A DNA stretch of 63,567 nucleotides, from the NCBI GenBank assembly GCA_903928965.1, contig CAIYSZ010000060.1:1-63567 (forward strand). The letters run 5' to 3'. Positions 9,618 to 17,231 of the stretch are shown here, in pieces; position 1 is the first letter of the stretch; every line of letters starts with the position of its first letter. Both the position numbers and the translations under genes were made by a program. Source of the stretch: an uncultured Pseudomonadota bacterium. GTDB taxonomy: Bacteria > Pseudomonadota > Gammaproteobacteria > Methylococcales > Methylomonadaceae. The notes under the pieces are model-generated. The model had not been told where the DNA came from, ran no database searches, and was given only the letters and a program-made list of their open reading frames with translations.

Positions 9618-10049
9618 TTACATAGAGCGCATCTTGTAATCGACTATGGGATAGGCTTTCTTGTCTTTAGGATCGACCGCCCCACGATCCTGTTCTCCCC
9701 GATGCTCAATTTGCTTGGCAATCATTTGTTCCCAATTGTCATATCCGGCGACTTCGGCTACTCCAGCAGCCTTATTCTTGGCAAAGCCGACTTTTCCCTG
9801 CTCAATAATATCCGCCGGAGTTTTTTGATCAATGGCCTTAAGAAATTCCGCATCGTCCTTGATCTGATTGCGAAGCGACCAATAAGCCACTTCAAATTCT
9901 ACGCGCTGACTTGCCGGCAAACGTTCTTTGATGATTGCCACTGATTTAAGCGCCGTTTTCATACTGCGACCATTAATGTGGTTTGCGTTGCCGCAGGCAT
10001 TCAGCATTAAGCATATCGATAACACTATAAAACCGTGTGAAGCTTTCAT
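9618..10049 (-). CDS. Small lipoprotein (DUF6694-like), last gene of the six-gene operon
   Basis: The 143-residue protein starts with a signal peptide and lipobox (LMLNAC, Cys19), so it is probably anchored in a membrane facing the periplasm. The rest is mainly helical, with IKERLPASQRVEFEVAYWSLRNQI and a DNWEQMI motif; it resembles small DUF6694-type lipoproteins, a match from memory. It has no cofactor motif. It starts 19 bp after the cytochrome gene and is the distal member of a tight operon, so a role with the cytochrome is likely but unproven. Confidence 0.65.
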   Translation of the reverse strand: MKASHGFIVLSICLMLNACGNANHINGRSMKTALKSVAIIKERLPASQRVEFEVAYWSLRNQIKDDAEFLKAIDQKTPADIIEQGKVGFAKNKAAGVAEVAGYDNWEQMIAKQIEHRGEQDRGAVDPKDKKAYPIVDYKMRSM

Positions 10050-10068
10050 TTTTAAGTGATTTCATTTT

Positions 10069-10554
10069 TTAGTTTGATGTTCCGAATGCCTGATTGGCAA
10101 ACGGGTTAAAACTCGGGTGCGTCACTCTATTAAATCCGAACTCGGTTGCCTGATGGCAAGCGTTGCATCCCTCGGTCAAGCTATCGTAATTATTAGTAAA
10201 TGCTCGGCTATCATTGTCTTTGATAGCTTCTTCAAGTCCAGCCAGCGGTTGATCCATGTATTGAGAAATCAACTCCGGAATTGGCTGCTTTATCTGCTTG
10301 TGAGTCCGGTGATATTTCGCGGCATCCTCAAAGCCTTCCCTCAACTCATCCACTTCATAAGCGGCTAATTCCCAATTTCGCGCCAGACCGGCAAACCAAA
10401 GTTTGGCATGGCGATCCGCGCTTTGCGCCATGATTTCACCTAAGCCCGGTATGTAGTGATCGTGTTCTTTCGCGTATTGATGATAGCCGGTGCAGGCCGT
10501 CAAAAGAGTGACCGCGCCCAAAACCAAACCGAAACTAAAAAATGACGATTTCAT
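10069..10554 (-). CDS. Monohaem cytochrome c lipoprotein, class II-like
   Basis: From the ATG at 10554 (preceded by AAGGA) the 161-residue protein has a signal peptide with lipobox LLTAC (Cys21) and one haem motif, C130-x-x-C-H134, near the C-terminus. A haem site near the end of a mostly helical chain is the layout of class II (cytochrome c'-like) proteins. The middle holds a conserved-looking KLWFAGLARNWELAAYEVDEL segment. It is probably a periplasmic, membrane-tethered electron carrier or sensor. The starts further upstream lie within the previous gene and are not needed. It sits between the anchored secreted protein and the DUF6694-like lipoprotein in one operon. Confidence 0.8.
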   Translation of the reverse strand: MKSSFFSFGLVLGAVTLLTACTGYHQYAKEHDHYIPGLGEIMAQSADRHAKLWFAGLARNWELAAYEVDELREGFEDAAKYHRTHKQIKQPIPELISQYMDQPLAGLEEAIKDNDSRAFTNNYDSLTEGCNACHQATEFGFNRVTHPSFNPFANQAFGTSN

Positions 10555-10582
10555 ACACAATTCCTTTGACGACAAAAATTCT

Positions 10583-11197
10583 CTAATGCTTGGACTCAAC
10601 CGGTTTCGCTTTGAGTAAACGCGGCACAAAGTAAGCTGACGCGGCAACCATGATGCCGAAGATGATAAACAATAGCGGCAGGCCTTTATGACCGCCGGTC
10701 TGCTCGGTGACTAAAGCCACGGTTAACGGGATATGCAAGGCGCTGACCTCGGGCGGCGTATGCAGGTCGCTATCATCGACGGTCAAAATCGCCTGATATT
10801 TGCCGGCGGTTTTGAAATCGACCATCGTCGATAGTACACCCTGTTTACAAACGGCCATTGGCAGTTCGGCGACGGTTTGCCCGTCTTCGCGCAGAATTTT
10901 TAACGCCACCGGCTTTTTGCGGACGTCCAGATCAAGTAAATCGATGGAAATTTGGGTTTTGCCGGTCATCGGCAAATCAACGCATTCGGCTACCGGCAGG
11001 CTTTTGCTGTCTTTAGCTTGGGTTGGATCGAGTTGGTAAGCCGCGAAATTGACCACGTAATAATCGTTGGTCTGCATGCAGCCATACATGTCATAACTGC
11101 CGCCGTTACCCTTGCGATTGCCGCCCAACGGCACCGAGGCCTGCCCGATTGTAACCAACAGTAAAGCTAGAACTAAGCATGAATAGAATATTTTCAT
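10583..11197 (-). CDS. Secreted, C-terminally membrane-anchored protein of unknown family
   Basis: I do not recognise this 204-residue protein. It has a signal peptide (to about residue 20), a probably beta-rich periplasmic part of about 150 residues, and one C-terminal membrane helix (LPLLFIIFGIMVAASAYFV) followed by a basic tail. The periplasmic part has three cysteines (YGCM, AECVD, AVCKQG) and a Gly/Tyr/Met-rich start (GGSYDMYGCMQTNDYY) that could bind a metal or form disulfides. Its start overlaps the CopC-like gene's stop (ATGA), so the two are co-translated. It may work with the CopC-like protein. Confidence 0.75.
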   Translation of the reverse strand: MKIFYSCLVLALLLVTIGQASVPLGGNRKGNGGSYDMYGCMQTNDYYVVNFAAYQLDPTQAKDSKSLPVAECVDLPMTGKTQISIDLLDLDVRKKPVALKILREDGQTVAELPMAVCKQGVLSTMVDFKTAGKYQAILTVDDSDLHTPPEVSALHIPLTVALVTEQTGGHKGLPLLFIIFGIMVAASAYFVPRLLKAKPVESKH

Positions 11198-11586
11198 GGC
11201 TTTCCCTCCGCGATCCCCGCTTTGTCGGCGATGGAAAATTTCAAGACGCCGCTGACGATCAAACCGTCTTCGGTAACGACCCGATAACGCGCCGCATAAG
11301 GTCCAGGCGATAAGGGCTTGGTGGTAACGGTCAAGCGGTGGCGCTCGCCTAATTCTAGGCGAGTATCTTTGTTATCTACCCGATTACCCTTATTGTCCAC
11401 GACGACCAAAGAGGGCGAACGTTCTCCGACATTGCCGCTAAACCATAGCTTGACAGCGCCATCAAAATGGGTGACTTCGGCATTGTTTTTGGGTTCGGAT
11501 TTTAGTAGCACCCCTTCGGCGCGACTAACCGGACTGGTGAGCAACAACAATAAAACCCAAATGAATTTAAAAGCAATGTTCTTCAT
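11194..11586 (-). CDS. CopC-like periplasmic protein without the canonical copper ligands
   Basis: From the ATG at 11586 this 130-residue protein has a signal peptide ending SRA and one CopC-type beta-sandwich: LLKSEPKNNAEV, then AVKLWFSGNVGE, SLVVVDNKGN, LSPGPYAARYRVVTEDG and SGVLKFSI. Classical CopC proteins bind Cu(II) through an N-terminal histidine and a D-x-H motif. Here the predicted mature N-terminus is EGVLL and the D-x-H position reads DGL, so both histidines are missing. The fold is recognisable but the usual copper site is not. It may be a structural or partner-binding variant. It overlaps the next gene by four bases. Confidence 0.75.
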   Translation of the reverse strand: MKNIAFKFIWVLLLLLTSPVSRAEGVLLKSEPKNNAEVTHFDGAVKLWFSGNVGERSPSLVVVDNKGNRVDNKDTRLELGERHRLTVTTKPLSPGPYAARYRVVTEDGLIVSGVLKFSIADKAGIAEGKP

Positions 11587-11594
11587 CATAGAAA

Positions 11595-12002
11595 CTAAGG
11601 CAGCCCAAACAGGCCGGCAATAAACCGGACGATCGGATCTGCCAATGGATGGAAAAAACCCAAGGTAATAACGACCAAGCCGCTCACAAAAATACGCGTC
11701 CAGGTTTGTAACGGAAAATCCAGTTTGCGCCACAGAAAATGAAAAATTAGCCAGCTACCCAGCCACACCACTAAAGCCAAAGTCTCCTTTCCGGAATAGG
11801 AACCAATGCTGCCTGTCGGCCCGTTGCCGGTCGAACCTGGCATCCAGTAGCCGTAGGCATGCACGATTTTGTCCAATTCCTTAGTCAACCTGGAAATATG
11901 ATGGCTAATCATCAGTGTCAAAAATGCCAGTAACAACGACAAACCAGCGGCAACCACTGGGCCAGAGTAAAGAGGTTGATCGTTTTCTGATTCGTTTTGC
12001 AT
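11595..12002 (-). CDS. Three-helix membrane protein of unknown function
   Basis: This 135-residue protein has about three membrane helices (near residues 13-33, 73-92 and 103-120) and no recognised family. Histidines lie at the ends of helices (SHHISRL, KIVHAYGYW, LIFHFLW, FFHPLAD), a pattern compatible with haem or metal ligation, though this cannot be shown from sequence alone. A Gly/Ser-rich loop joins helices one and two. It follows the five-helix protein by 13 bp and precedes the CopC-like gene by 8 bp, so it is part of the operon. Confidence 0.7.
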   Translation of the reverse strand: MQNESENDQPLYSGPVVAAGLSLLLAFLTLMISHHISRLTKELDKIVHAYGYWMPGSTGNGPTGSIGSYSGKETLALVVWLGSWLIFHFLWRKLDFPLQTWTRIFVSGLVVITLGFFHPLADPIVRFIAGLFGLP

Positions 12003-12015
12003 AGCGTCTCCCTCG

Positions 12016-12594
12016 TTAAACGAAGCGTAATTTAGCTAAAACCAAGCCAGCCACGAAGCCCAGCGCCAAAAAACTCCACGAAACCAGAATGGTAATACCT
12101 ACAAAACGGGTAATATCGCGGCGGTACTGAATGGGTTGACCATAAAAATAAAGTATGAAAGTGGCGGCCAGCATCAAAGGAAACGGAAATAGCGAGACGA
12201 ATTCCTTAAACTCCATCAGCACGTTATGAAACATGGGAACGCGCGACAATATCCAGTCGCGCGGTCCATCCTGACCCCGATAACGCATGTAAATCCAATT
12301 GCCGCTAATGGCGCCCGCTAAATTTAAAAGGGTAGCCGCCAATGCCCATAGCCGTAAAGAATCCAGCCTGACATTCATTCCTTTGAGTAAGGGAATGGCC
12401 CGATGGGTAAGATAAGTACCGACGAATATAGCCAAAATGGCGCTGACGCCATGAATACCTGCTTTCATGCCGTAATCAGTCGGATAGAAAAAATTCGCGG
12501 CAGGTAGTAATAGTAGCAAGGTCAAGGCTATTGCAACTTGGCTACGTATAACGATCTTGCTGAAATAATCGTGTAAATATTCTCCAGCGGACAT
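12016..12594 (-). CDS. Five-helix membrane protein with membrane-face histidines, first gene of the operon
   Basis: I do not recognise the family. The ATG at 12594 is preferred because GGAGAG lies just before it; an upstream TTG would include the ribosome site. The 192-residue protein has about five membrane helices. The second carries a histidine at each end (AGIHGVSAI and YLTHRAI, about 15 residues apart) and a further one precedes the fourth helix (MFHNVLMEF). Such spacing across a helix is seen in membrane b-type cytochromes, so haem binding is possible, but it is inference. It is the first gene of the six-gene operon that ends at 9618. Confidence 0.7.
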   Translation of the reverse strand: MSAGEYLHDYFSKIVIRSQVAIALTLLLLLPAANFFYPTDYGMKAGIHGVSAILAIFVGTYLTHRAIPLLKGMNVRLDSLRLWALAATLLNLAGAISGNWIYMRYRGQDGPRDWILSRVPMFHNVLMEFKEFVSLFPFPLMLAATFILYFYGQPIQYRRDITRFVGITILVSWSFLALGFVAGLVLAKLRFV

Positions 12595-12699
12595 GAATCT
12601 CTCCAATCAAAAATATGGGCTGCCATCTTAAAGCCGGAACGCCCCTAAAACCGCCAGCCTCCCGAGGCCTTTACAGGCGGGGAAGGCTAGGCGAGTTTT

Positions 12700-12718
12700 G
12701 CCCGCTTAGGATGCGGGC
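12700..12718. repeat. Hairpin fragment related to the dispersed palindromic repeat
   Basis: A perfect 6-bp stem (GCCCGC and GCGGGC) with a 7-base loop carries, on the minus strand, the core GCATCCTAAGC that is also found in the repeat copies near 24430 and 39215. It lies in the 265-bp gap between the TonB receptor and the six-gene operon, together with other GC-rich imperfect inverted repeats. It could be a decayed repeat copy that now acts as a terminator for the receptor transcript. Confidence 0.5.
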
Positions 12719-12859
12719 ATCAAACGGCGACTGGCGGATAGCCATCCCCGCCCGCCGACCGTATAGGCAACCCGCGACCTAAGTTGTGACTCCATGACAA
12801 AAAACAACGCGTCTCGGCTTTGGCGGGTAACCCCCCTAAAAACGCGGGCCTCAAACGCG

Positions 12860-15349
12860 CTAAAAATAAATGGTAAACCCCGCCCGCGCCATCCGCGGCT
12901 CAACCGGATGCCGCACCACGCCGTAGGGCGTGGAAATGGTATTGTTGGTAGGATTCATCAAGCCGTATTGATAAGCGTAAGCGATATCGCTAGTGGTTTC
13001 GCCAAGCAAGTTAAACAGGCTAAAATCCAAACGATAACTTTTTTGCCGGTAACCCAGGCCTAAATTCAGAATGTCCACGTTCGGTGCCCAAATAGAGCCG
13101 TCGGAATCCAACGGCGAATCGCCGAAATGCCGCAAACGCAAGGAACCGAACATCCCGTTCGGCGCGGTCACTTGCACCCCGGCGGCTATCACGGTACCCA
13201 CTAAATTAGGAATATAACTGCCGATGCAAGGTATATTCGGCCGCGCGGTCGGACAACCGCCGTCCACGGATTGCGGCACCTTGGAAAAATGCCCGTAGCT
13301 GCGGGAATAATCCAGATCCAAGGTCACCCAATCGTTAACCTTATAGTAGTTGGTCAACTCCAAGCCGTAACGGTCAGACATGCCGTTGGCGGTAGTGGTG
13401 CCGCTGTCGCCGTCGAACACCAACTCCGAGCTGGATTGCAAATACCAAAGCGCTAAAGTGGAATTCAGGCCGGGAATATAATTTGATCGCGCCCCGACCT
13501 CGCCGCCTCGCGCCCAAGCCATCGGCGTAATCTGCCGTATCAAACTGCCATCCGCCGAGGTAGTGTTATTGGTTTGCGGATTCACCGTCTCCAAGGCCCC
13601 GCGCGCATCGTTCGAGTGATAGCCGTAACCGTAGTTCAAAAAGTATTCGGTATCCTTATACGGCCCTAAAATCGCGCTGAATTTCGGGCTAATCATTTCC
13701 TTGGATTTATACCCCGAGTTGGCGGCGTTAATCGCCGCCGCCACCGACGGATCGGCCGCTTGCAGCGAGCCCGCCGCGATGTAAGGCGAATAAGCGGTGG
13801 TCGAGGAAGCCGGCTGCGCCAAAATCTGCGCATTGCCGGTGGTATACGCGTTGGCCAAGGCGTCCACCTGCATGGTGATGAAATCCGCCCGCAAGGCTTG
13901 AATGGTGCGGAATTTTTCGGTCCAGTGTATTTGGTTTTTAAAATACATGCCGCCGGTGCTTTCCGACACGTTGTCGTCGCTAATCGTATTCAAGTATTGA
14001 CGATTGACCGTTTGGTACAGACCCAAACCCGTGATTTCATCATGCCGGAAGCTCAAACCATAGGTATTATCCATATCCAGCCCGAACAATTTATCGAAAG
14101 AGGTAAACTCCTCGTTGCCGCCCACCTGCACCCGGTGCTCGCGCTGATTGACCTGATCCCCCTGCGGCCCGTTTAAATACCCGGTAAAGTTCGAGTACAA
14201 ATTCAAATCGTAATACACCATATACAAATTGGCGTCGTTCTTCCAATCCTTGCCGGTATTCCACACATTGCTGGAAAAACTGTACCGGTTGGTATCGCCG
14301 CCGTCGGAAGGGCTTAAATTACCGTATATTCCAATATAGCCATCGTCTATCGCCGCTTGCGCCACCTGGTTGGTCGCGGTCCAGGCATTGGTATAGGCCT
14401 TGGCGTTTAGCGCCATGCCCCAATTGTCGTGATCTTGGGTGTAGCGCAAAACGCCATTATACTTATGCCCGTTTTCCGGCACCGCCCATGCCCCGTTATA
14501 AGCTTGAAACTCCGCGCCATACAACAAATCACCCTCACCCAGCTTGCTGGAATTAGCCGCCACCGTCCGGTAATAATCGAACTCGCCGCCGGTAAATTTT
14601 AAAATCCCGCGCGGCAAGCTTTTCATGGTGGTCATTTTATTAAAACCGGCGGCGGCGAAATCGCCGATCTCCGCGTAATACGGCCCTTTGCCGTATTCGA
14701 TTTTGTCCACCAGCTCCGGAATCATGCTGTTCAAATCCATGTAACCCTGGCCATGCGCGTGCGACGGCATATTCATCGGCACTCCGTCCACCACGGTGGT
14801 GAAATCGGTGCCATGATCCAAGTTATAACCGCGCAAGAAATACTGGTTAGCCTTACCGGAACCGCTATGCTGAGTCGCGATCATGCCCGGAATCAACTCC
14901 ACCAACTCGCCTGGACGCGACATGGCGCGAAATTCGATTTGGGCTTGACCAATCTCACCTTGCGAAGCCGAACCGGTCATGCCCAACAAATTCCGCGAGC
15001 GGCCGGACACCACCTTAATTTCATACAACTCCTCAGGTTTTTCCGTCTTCGCGGCCTTACCCGGCTTTCCCTGGGGTTTGGCCGGGGTCACCGCCGGCGC
15101 GGCCGGCTGATCGGTTCCCGGAACGCCGCCAGCGGAGGGAGCCGCCGCCCCGGCTTTACCCTCGCTGCTTGCCGGCGCGGCGCGGTGTTTCTTGCGCGGA
15201 TTCGTCTTTTTAACCGTAGCCGGCGCGGCGGCGGCCGCTTCATTGGATTCAGGGCCGGGGGCGGCAAAACTTTGCGCATGGCTAAGTCCCAGGATTATTC
15301 CTAGGCTAACGATTAATTCTCTTTTAGGATGCGTTAAATAGGCGTTCAT
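12860..15349 (-). CDS. TonB-dependent outer membrane receptor
   Basis: The 829-residue protein has a signal peptide, an unusual Ala/Pro/Lys-rich stretch of about 80 residues, a TonB-box-like region (ELYEIKVVSG), a plug domain (about residues 115-250) and a beta-barrel ending in a terminal phenylalanine (GFTIYF). The plug contains VDGVPMNMPSHAHGQGYMDLN, written here only as a His/Met-rich loop, common in one clade of metal- or metallophore-type receptors. The substrate is not identifiable. It starts 19 bp after the HupE-like gene, so the two are probably co-transcribed, which argues for uptake of a metal or its complex across both membranes. Confidence 0.9.
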   Translation of the reverse strand: MNAYLTHPKRELIVSLGIILGLSHAQSFAAPGPESNEAAAAAPATVKKTNPRKKHRAAPASSEGKAGAAAPSAGGVPGTDQPAAPAVTPAKPQGKPGKAAKTEKPEELYEIKVVSGRSRNLLGMTGSASQGEIGQAQIEFRAMSRPGELVELIPGMIATQHSGSGKANQYFLRGYNLDHGTDFTTVVDGVPMNMPSHAHGQGYMDLNSMIPELVDKIEYGKGPYYAEIGDFAAAGFNKMTTMKSLPRGILKFTGGEFDYYRTVAANSSKLGEGDLLYGAEFQAYNGAWAVPENGHKYNGVLRYTQDHDNWGMALNAKAYTNAWTATNQVAQAAIDDGYIGIYGNLSPSDGGDTNRYSFSSNVWNTGKDWKNDANLYMVYYDLNLYSNFTGYLNGPQGDQVNQREHRVQVGGNEEFTSFDKLFGLDMDNTYGLSFRHDEITGLGLYQTVNRQYLNTISDDNVSESTGGMYFKNQIHWTEKFRTIQALRADFITMQVDALANAYTTGNAQILAQPASSTTAYSPYIAAGSLQAADPSVAAAINAANSGYKSKEMISPKFSAILGPYKDTEYFLNYGYGYHSNDARGALETVNPQTNNTTSADGSLIRQITPMAWARGGEVGARSNYIPGLNSTLALWYLQSSSELVFDGDSGTTTANGMSDRYGLELTNYYKVNDWVTLDLDYSRSYGHFSKVPQSVDGGCPTARPNIPCIGSYIPNLVGTVIAAGVQVTAPNGMFGSLRLRHFGDSPLDSDGSIWAPNVDILNLGLGYRQKSYRLDFSLFNLLGETTSDIAYAYQYGLMNPTNNTISTPYGVVRHPVEPRMARAGFTIYF

Positions 15350-15367
15350 GACTACTGTTTAATTTAA

Positions 15368-16645
15368 TTATTTTAAGGACAGGCGAAATTTCAAATCAAA
15401 AGCGAAAGCTTGTAGACAGACCGGCGGCGGCGTAGCCAAGCCGACCGGCGAGGTAAATCTTGAACGCAATCCGGACGCGGGGAAAAGCCAAAAGTTAAGA
15501 CTATTCGTTTCCGGCGCGGAAGGCGGAAGTTTCAACTTGCAAAATAGACGGTAAACCACAACACGGCACAATAGCCGCGCGGCGGACGCAGACCCGGAAA
15601 CAACGGGCGAAACGATGAAAACAGGAATGAGGGGTAAAACAGAAGGAATGACAGGCGGGACGGCAAAACTGGCGTCAACCGGCGGTGAAGTCAAACCCAC
15701 GCCGTTGCCGCACAACGGAGAACCCGGCGTGAAATTAATCCCGGGAAAATAATGCCTAAAGCTCAAACCCAGCGCCACGCCGGGCGGACATTCAGCCGCA
15801 ACACTAACACTAAAACAAATCGGCCTTGCCGCGTGCGGCCCATCGCCGCCCTCGTCAACAAAAGTCGCCGGCTGATAATACGCCGCGGCCGCGCACGCTT
15901 CCGCGCCGTCAACCCGCGGCAAAGCCATCGCGCCGGGCGGCGAATGATCACTCAGCGTGGCGGCTAAAATCCCGCCGCCAGACCGCGCGCCGGACCAGAC
16001 CGCCGTGGCGCCATCCGCCGTTTTACCCAGACCAGCCGCCTTGGCGTGGTTGGCTAGCGAAGCCTGCGAAAAAAACAAGGTCAAAAAACTGGCGGCGAAG
16101 AACAGCACAGCCTTGGCGGCCAAAATTCCGGCGCCGTGCAACAACAGGGTCGCCAAAACAAAGCCTAAAGTATAGGATATTAAACCGGCGGAAGCGGAAA
16201 TCTCTTGGCCGTGCGCAAAGCCATGAAAAAACGCAAAAAACGCCACAATAGCGGTATTGGTCCGGTTGCTAAAGCGCATATTGCGCGCTATGAACACACT
16301 AAAAACGGCGCAAGAAATTAAAATCACGCCATCCACGTTCGGCAGGGCGAAGCCGGCCGCGCCGGCCATGCCGCCCAAACTCATAACGCCGACGAAAGCC
16401 AACGGCAATTGCCAAATCGCCCGCCCGCGCAATTGCGCCGCCCAAACTCCGACCGCCAGCATAGTCAACAAATGGTCCCAACCGGCCAACGGATGGTGAA
16501 AACCGTTGCTCCAGCCGGCGTCATCCAACGCCAAAACGCCGCGCGCGGCCCAGGCCAACGCCGCCAGGCACGCCAAACCGGCGGCCAGCCAAGCGCTACG
16601 GCTGGCGACGCGTCGAGATGCGGTTTTGGCGGAAATCGGTTTCAT
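15368..16645 (-). CDS. HupE/UreJ-like metal permease with long anomalous C-terminus
   Basis: The first 220 or so residues form a HupE/UreJ-type membrane protein: a signal-like first helix, the signature HPLAGWDHLLTMLAVG and the histidine motif FFHGFAHGQE, with about six helices. This family moves Ni, Co or other divalent metals. From about residue 225 the frame continues for nearly 200 residues of Pro/Ser/Val-rich sequence with almost no lysine, no domain I know and a base composition like a non-coding shadow. A frameshift that removed the natural stop would explain it, as would a real extension. The start at 16645 avoids a non-hydrophobic leader; no ribosome site decides it. It precedes the TonB receptor by 18 bp. 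Confidence 0.7.
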   Translation of the reverse strand: MKPISAKTASRRVASRSAWLAAGLACLAALAWAARGVLALDDAGWSNGFHHPLAGWDHLLTMLAVGVWAAQLRGRAIWQLPLAFVGVMSLGGMAGAAGFALPNVDGVILISCAVFSVFIARNMRFSNRTNTAIVAFFAFFHGFAHGQEISASAGLISYTLGFVLATLLLHGAGILAAKAVLFFAASFLTLFFSQASLANHAKAAGLGKTADGATAVWSGARSGGGILAATLSDHSPPGAMALPRVDGAEACAAAAYYQPATFVDEGGDGPHAARPICFSVSVAAECPPGVALGLSFRHYFPGINFTPGSPLCGNGVGLTSPPVDASFAVPPVIPSVLPLIPVFIVSPVVSGSASAARLLCRVVVYRLFCKLKLPPSAPETNSLNFWLFPASGLRSRFTSPVGLATPPPVCLQAFAFDLKFRLSLK

Positions 16646-16884
16646 GGGGGTATAAAATTCGGCAAAGTATTCATGCACACTTAATCATTAGGCGGGCTAT
16701 ATTATCAGCTTCAAAACCAATAATCAAAAAATACTCGGAGAATATGCCATGCCGAATTCCGTGGACATAAACAATTAGCCGCCGACGGCGTATAATTCAT
16801 CCGGCGCTATAATTAAAACAGCCGGCAAAGGCGCGCATGCAGCCCAAGCCGACGCGAAACTAACCGATCTTAAGGGGAAAAGCT

Positions 16885-17193
16885 ATGTTAAAAAAACTAT
16901 TATTCATCACGCTCGCCGCCGCCGCGCCGGCCGCCATGGCGCAACAAGCCGCGATCAACGCCTTGCAACAAGCCCAACAAGTCGAAAACGCCGCCGCGCA
17001 ACCCGCGGCGACCGCCGAACAAACCGCCGAGCAATCCCTATTATCCAACCAGCCGGCCGCCAATGCCGCTTCGGAACTGGACAACGCCGCCCAAAAAGTC
17101 AATCAAACCCGGCAAGCAGCGCAGCCGGCGGCCAATCCAACCGTCAATCAGGCGCAACCGCAACTGGACATGTTCATGGGCGACCACAACTAA
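16885..17193 (+). CDS. Small secreted Gln/Ala-rich protein
   Basis: This 102-residue protein has a clear signal peptide (MLKKLLFITLAAAAPAAMA) and a mature part made almost only of Ala, Gln, Asn and Glu, predicted as helix or coiled coil, ending DMFMGDHN. A ribosome site (AAGGGG) precedes the ATG and two TATAAT boxes lie at 16791-16796 and 16808-16813. I know no family for it. It is alone on its strand between the HupE-like gene and the ribosomal oxygenase gene. The low complexity makes homology searches unreliable. Confidence 0.65.
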   Translation: MLKKLLFITLAAAAPAAMAQQAAINALQQAQQVENAAAQPAATAEQTAEQSLLSNQPAANAASELDNAAQKVNQTRQAAQPAANPTVNQAQPQLDMFMGDHN

Positions 17194-17231
17194 ACCCGGC
17201 GCGCCGGGCGGCAAATTCTCGTCCGGCGCAT

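Noticed and set aside
12706-12903. A 65-codon minus-strand frame after the TonB receptor
   Set aside because: It runs through the GC-rich inverted repeats and overlaps the end of the receptor gene; no ribosome site or family signal.
9618-16645. The metal-related cluster considered as a methanobactin locus
   Set aside because: There is no short methanobactin precursor, MbnB (DUF692) or MbnC gene; the receptor and CopC-like proteins alone do not support it.
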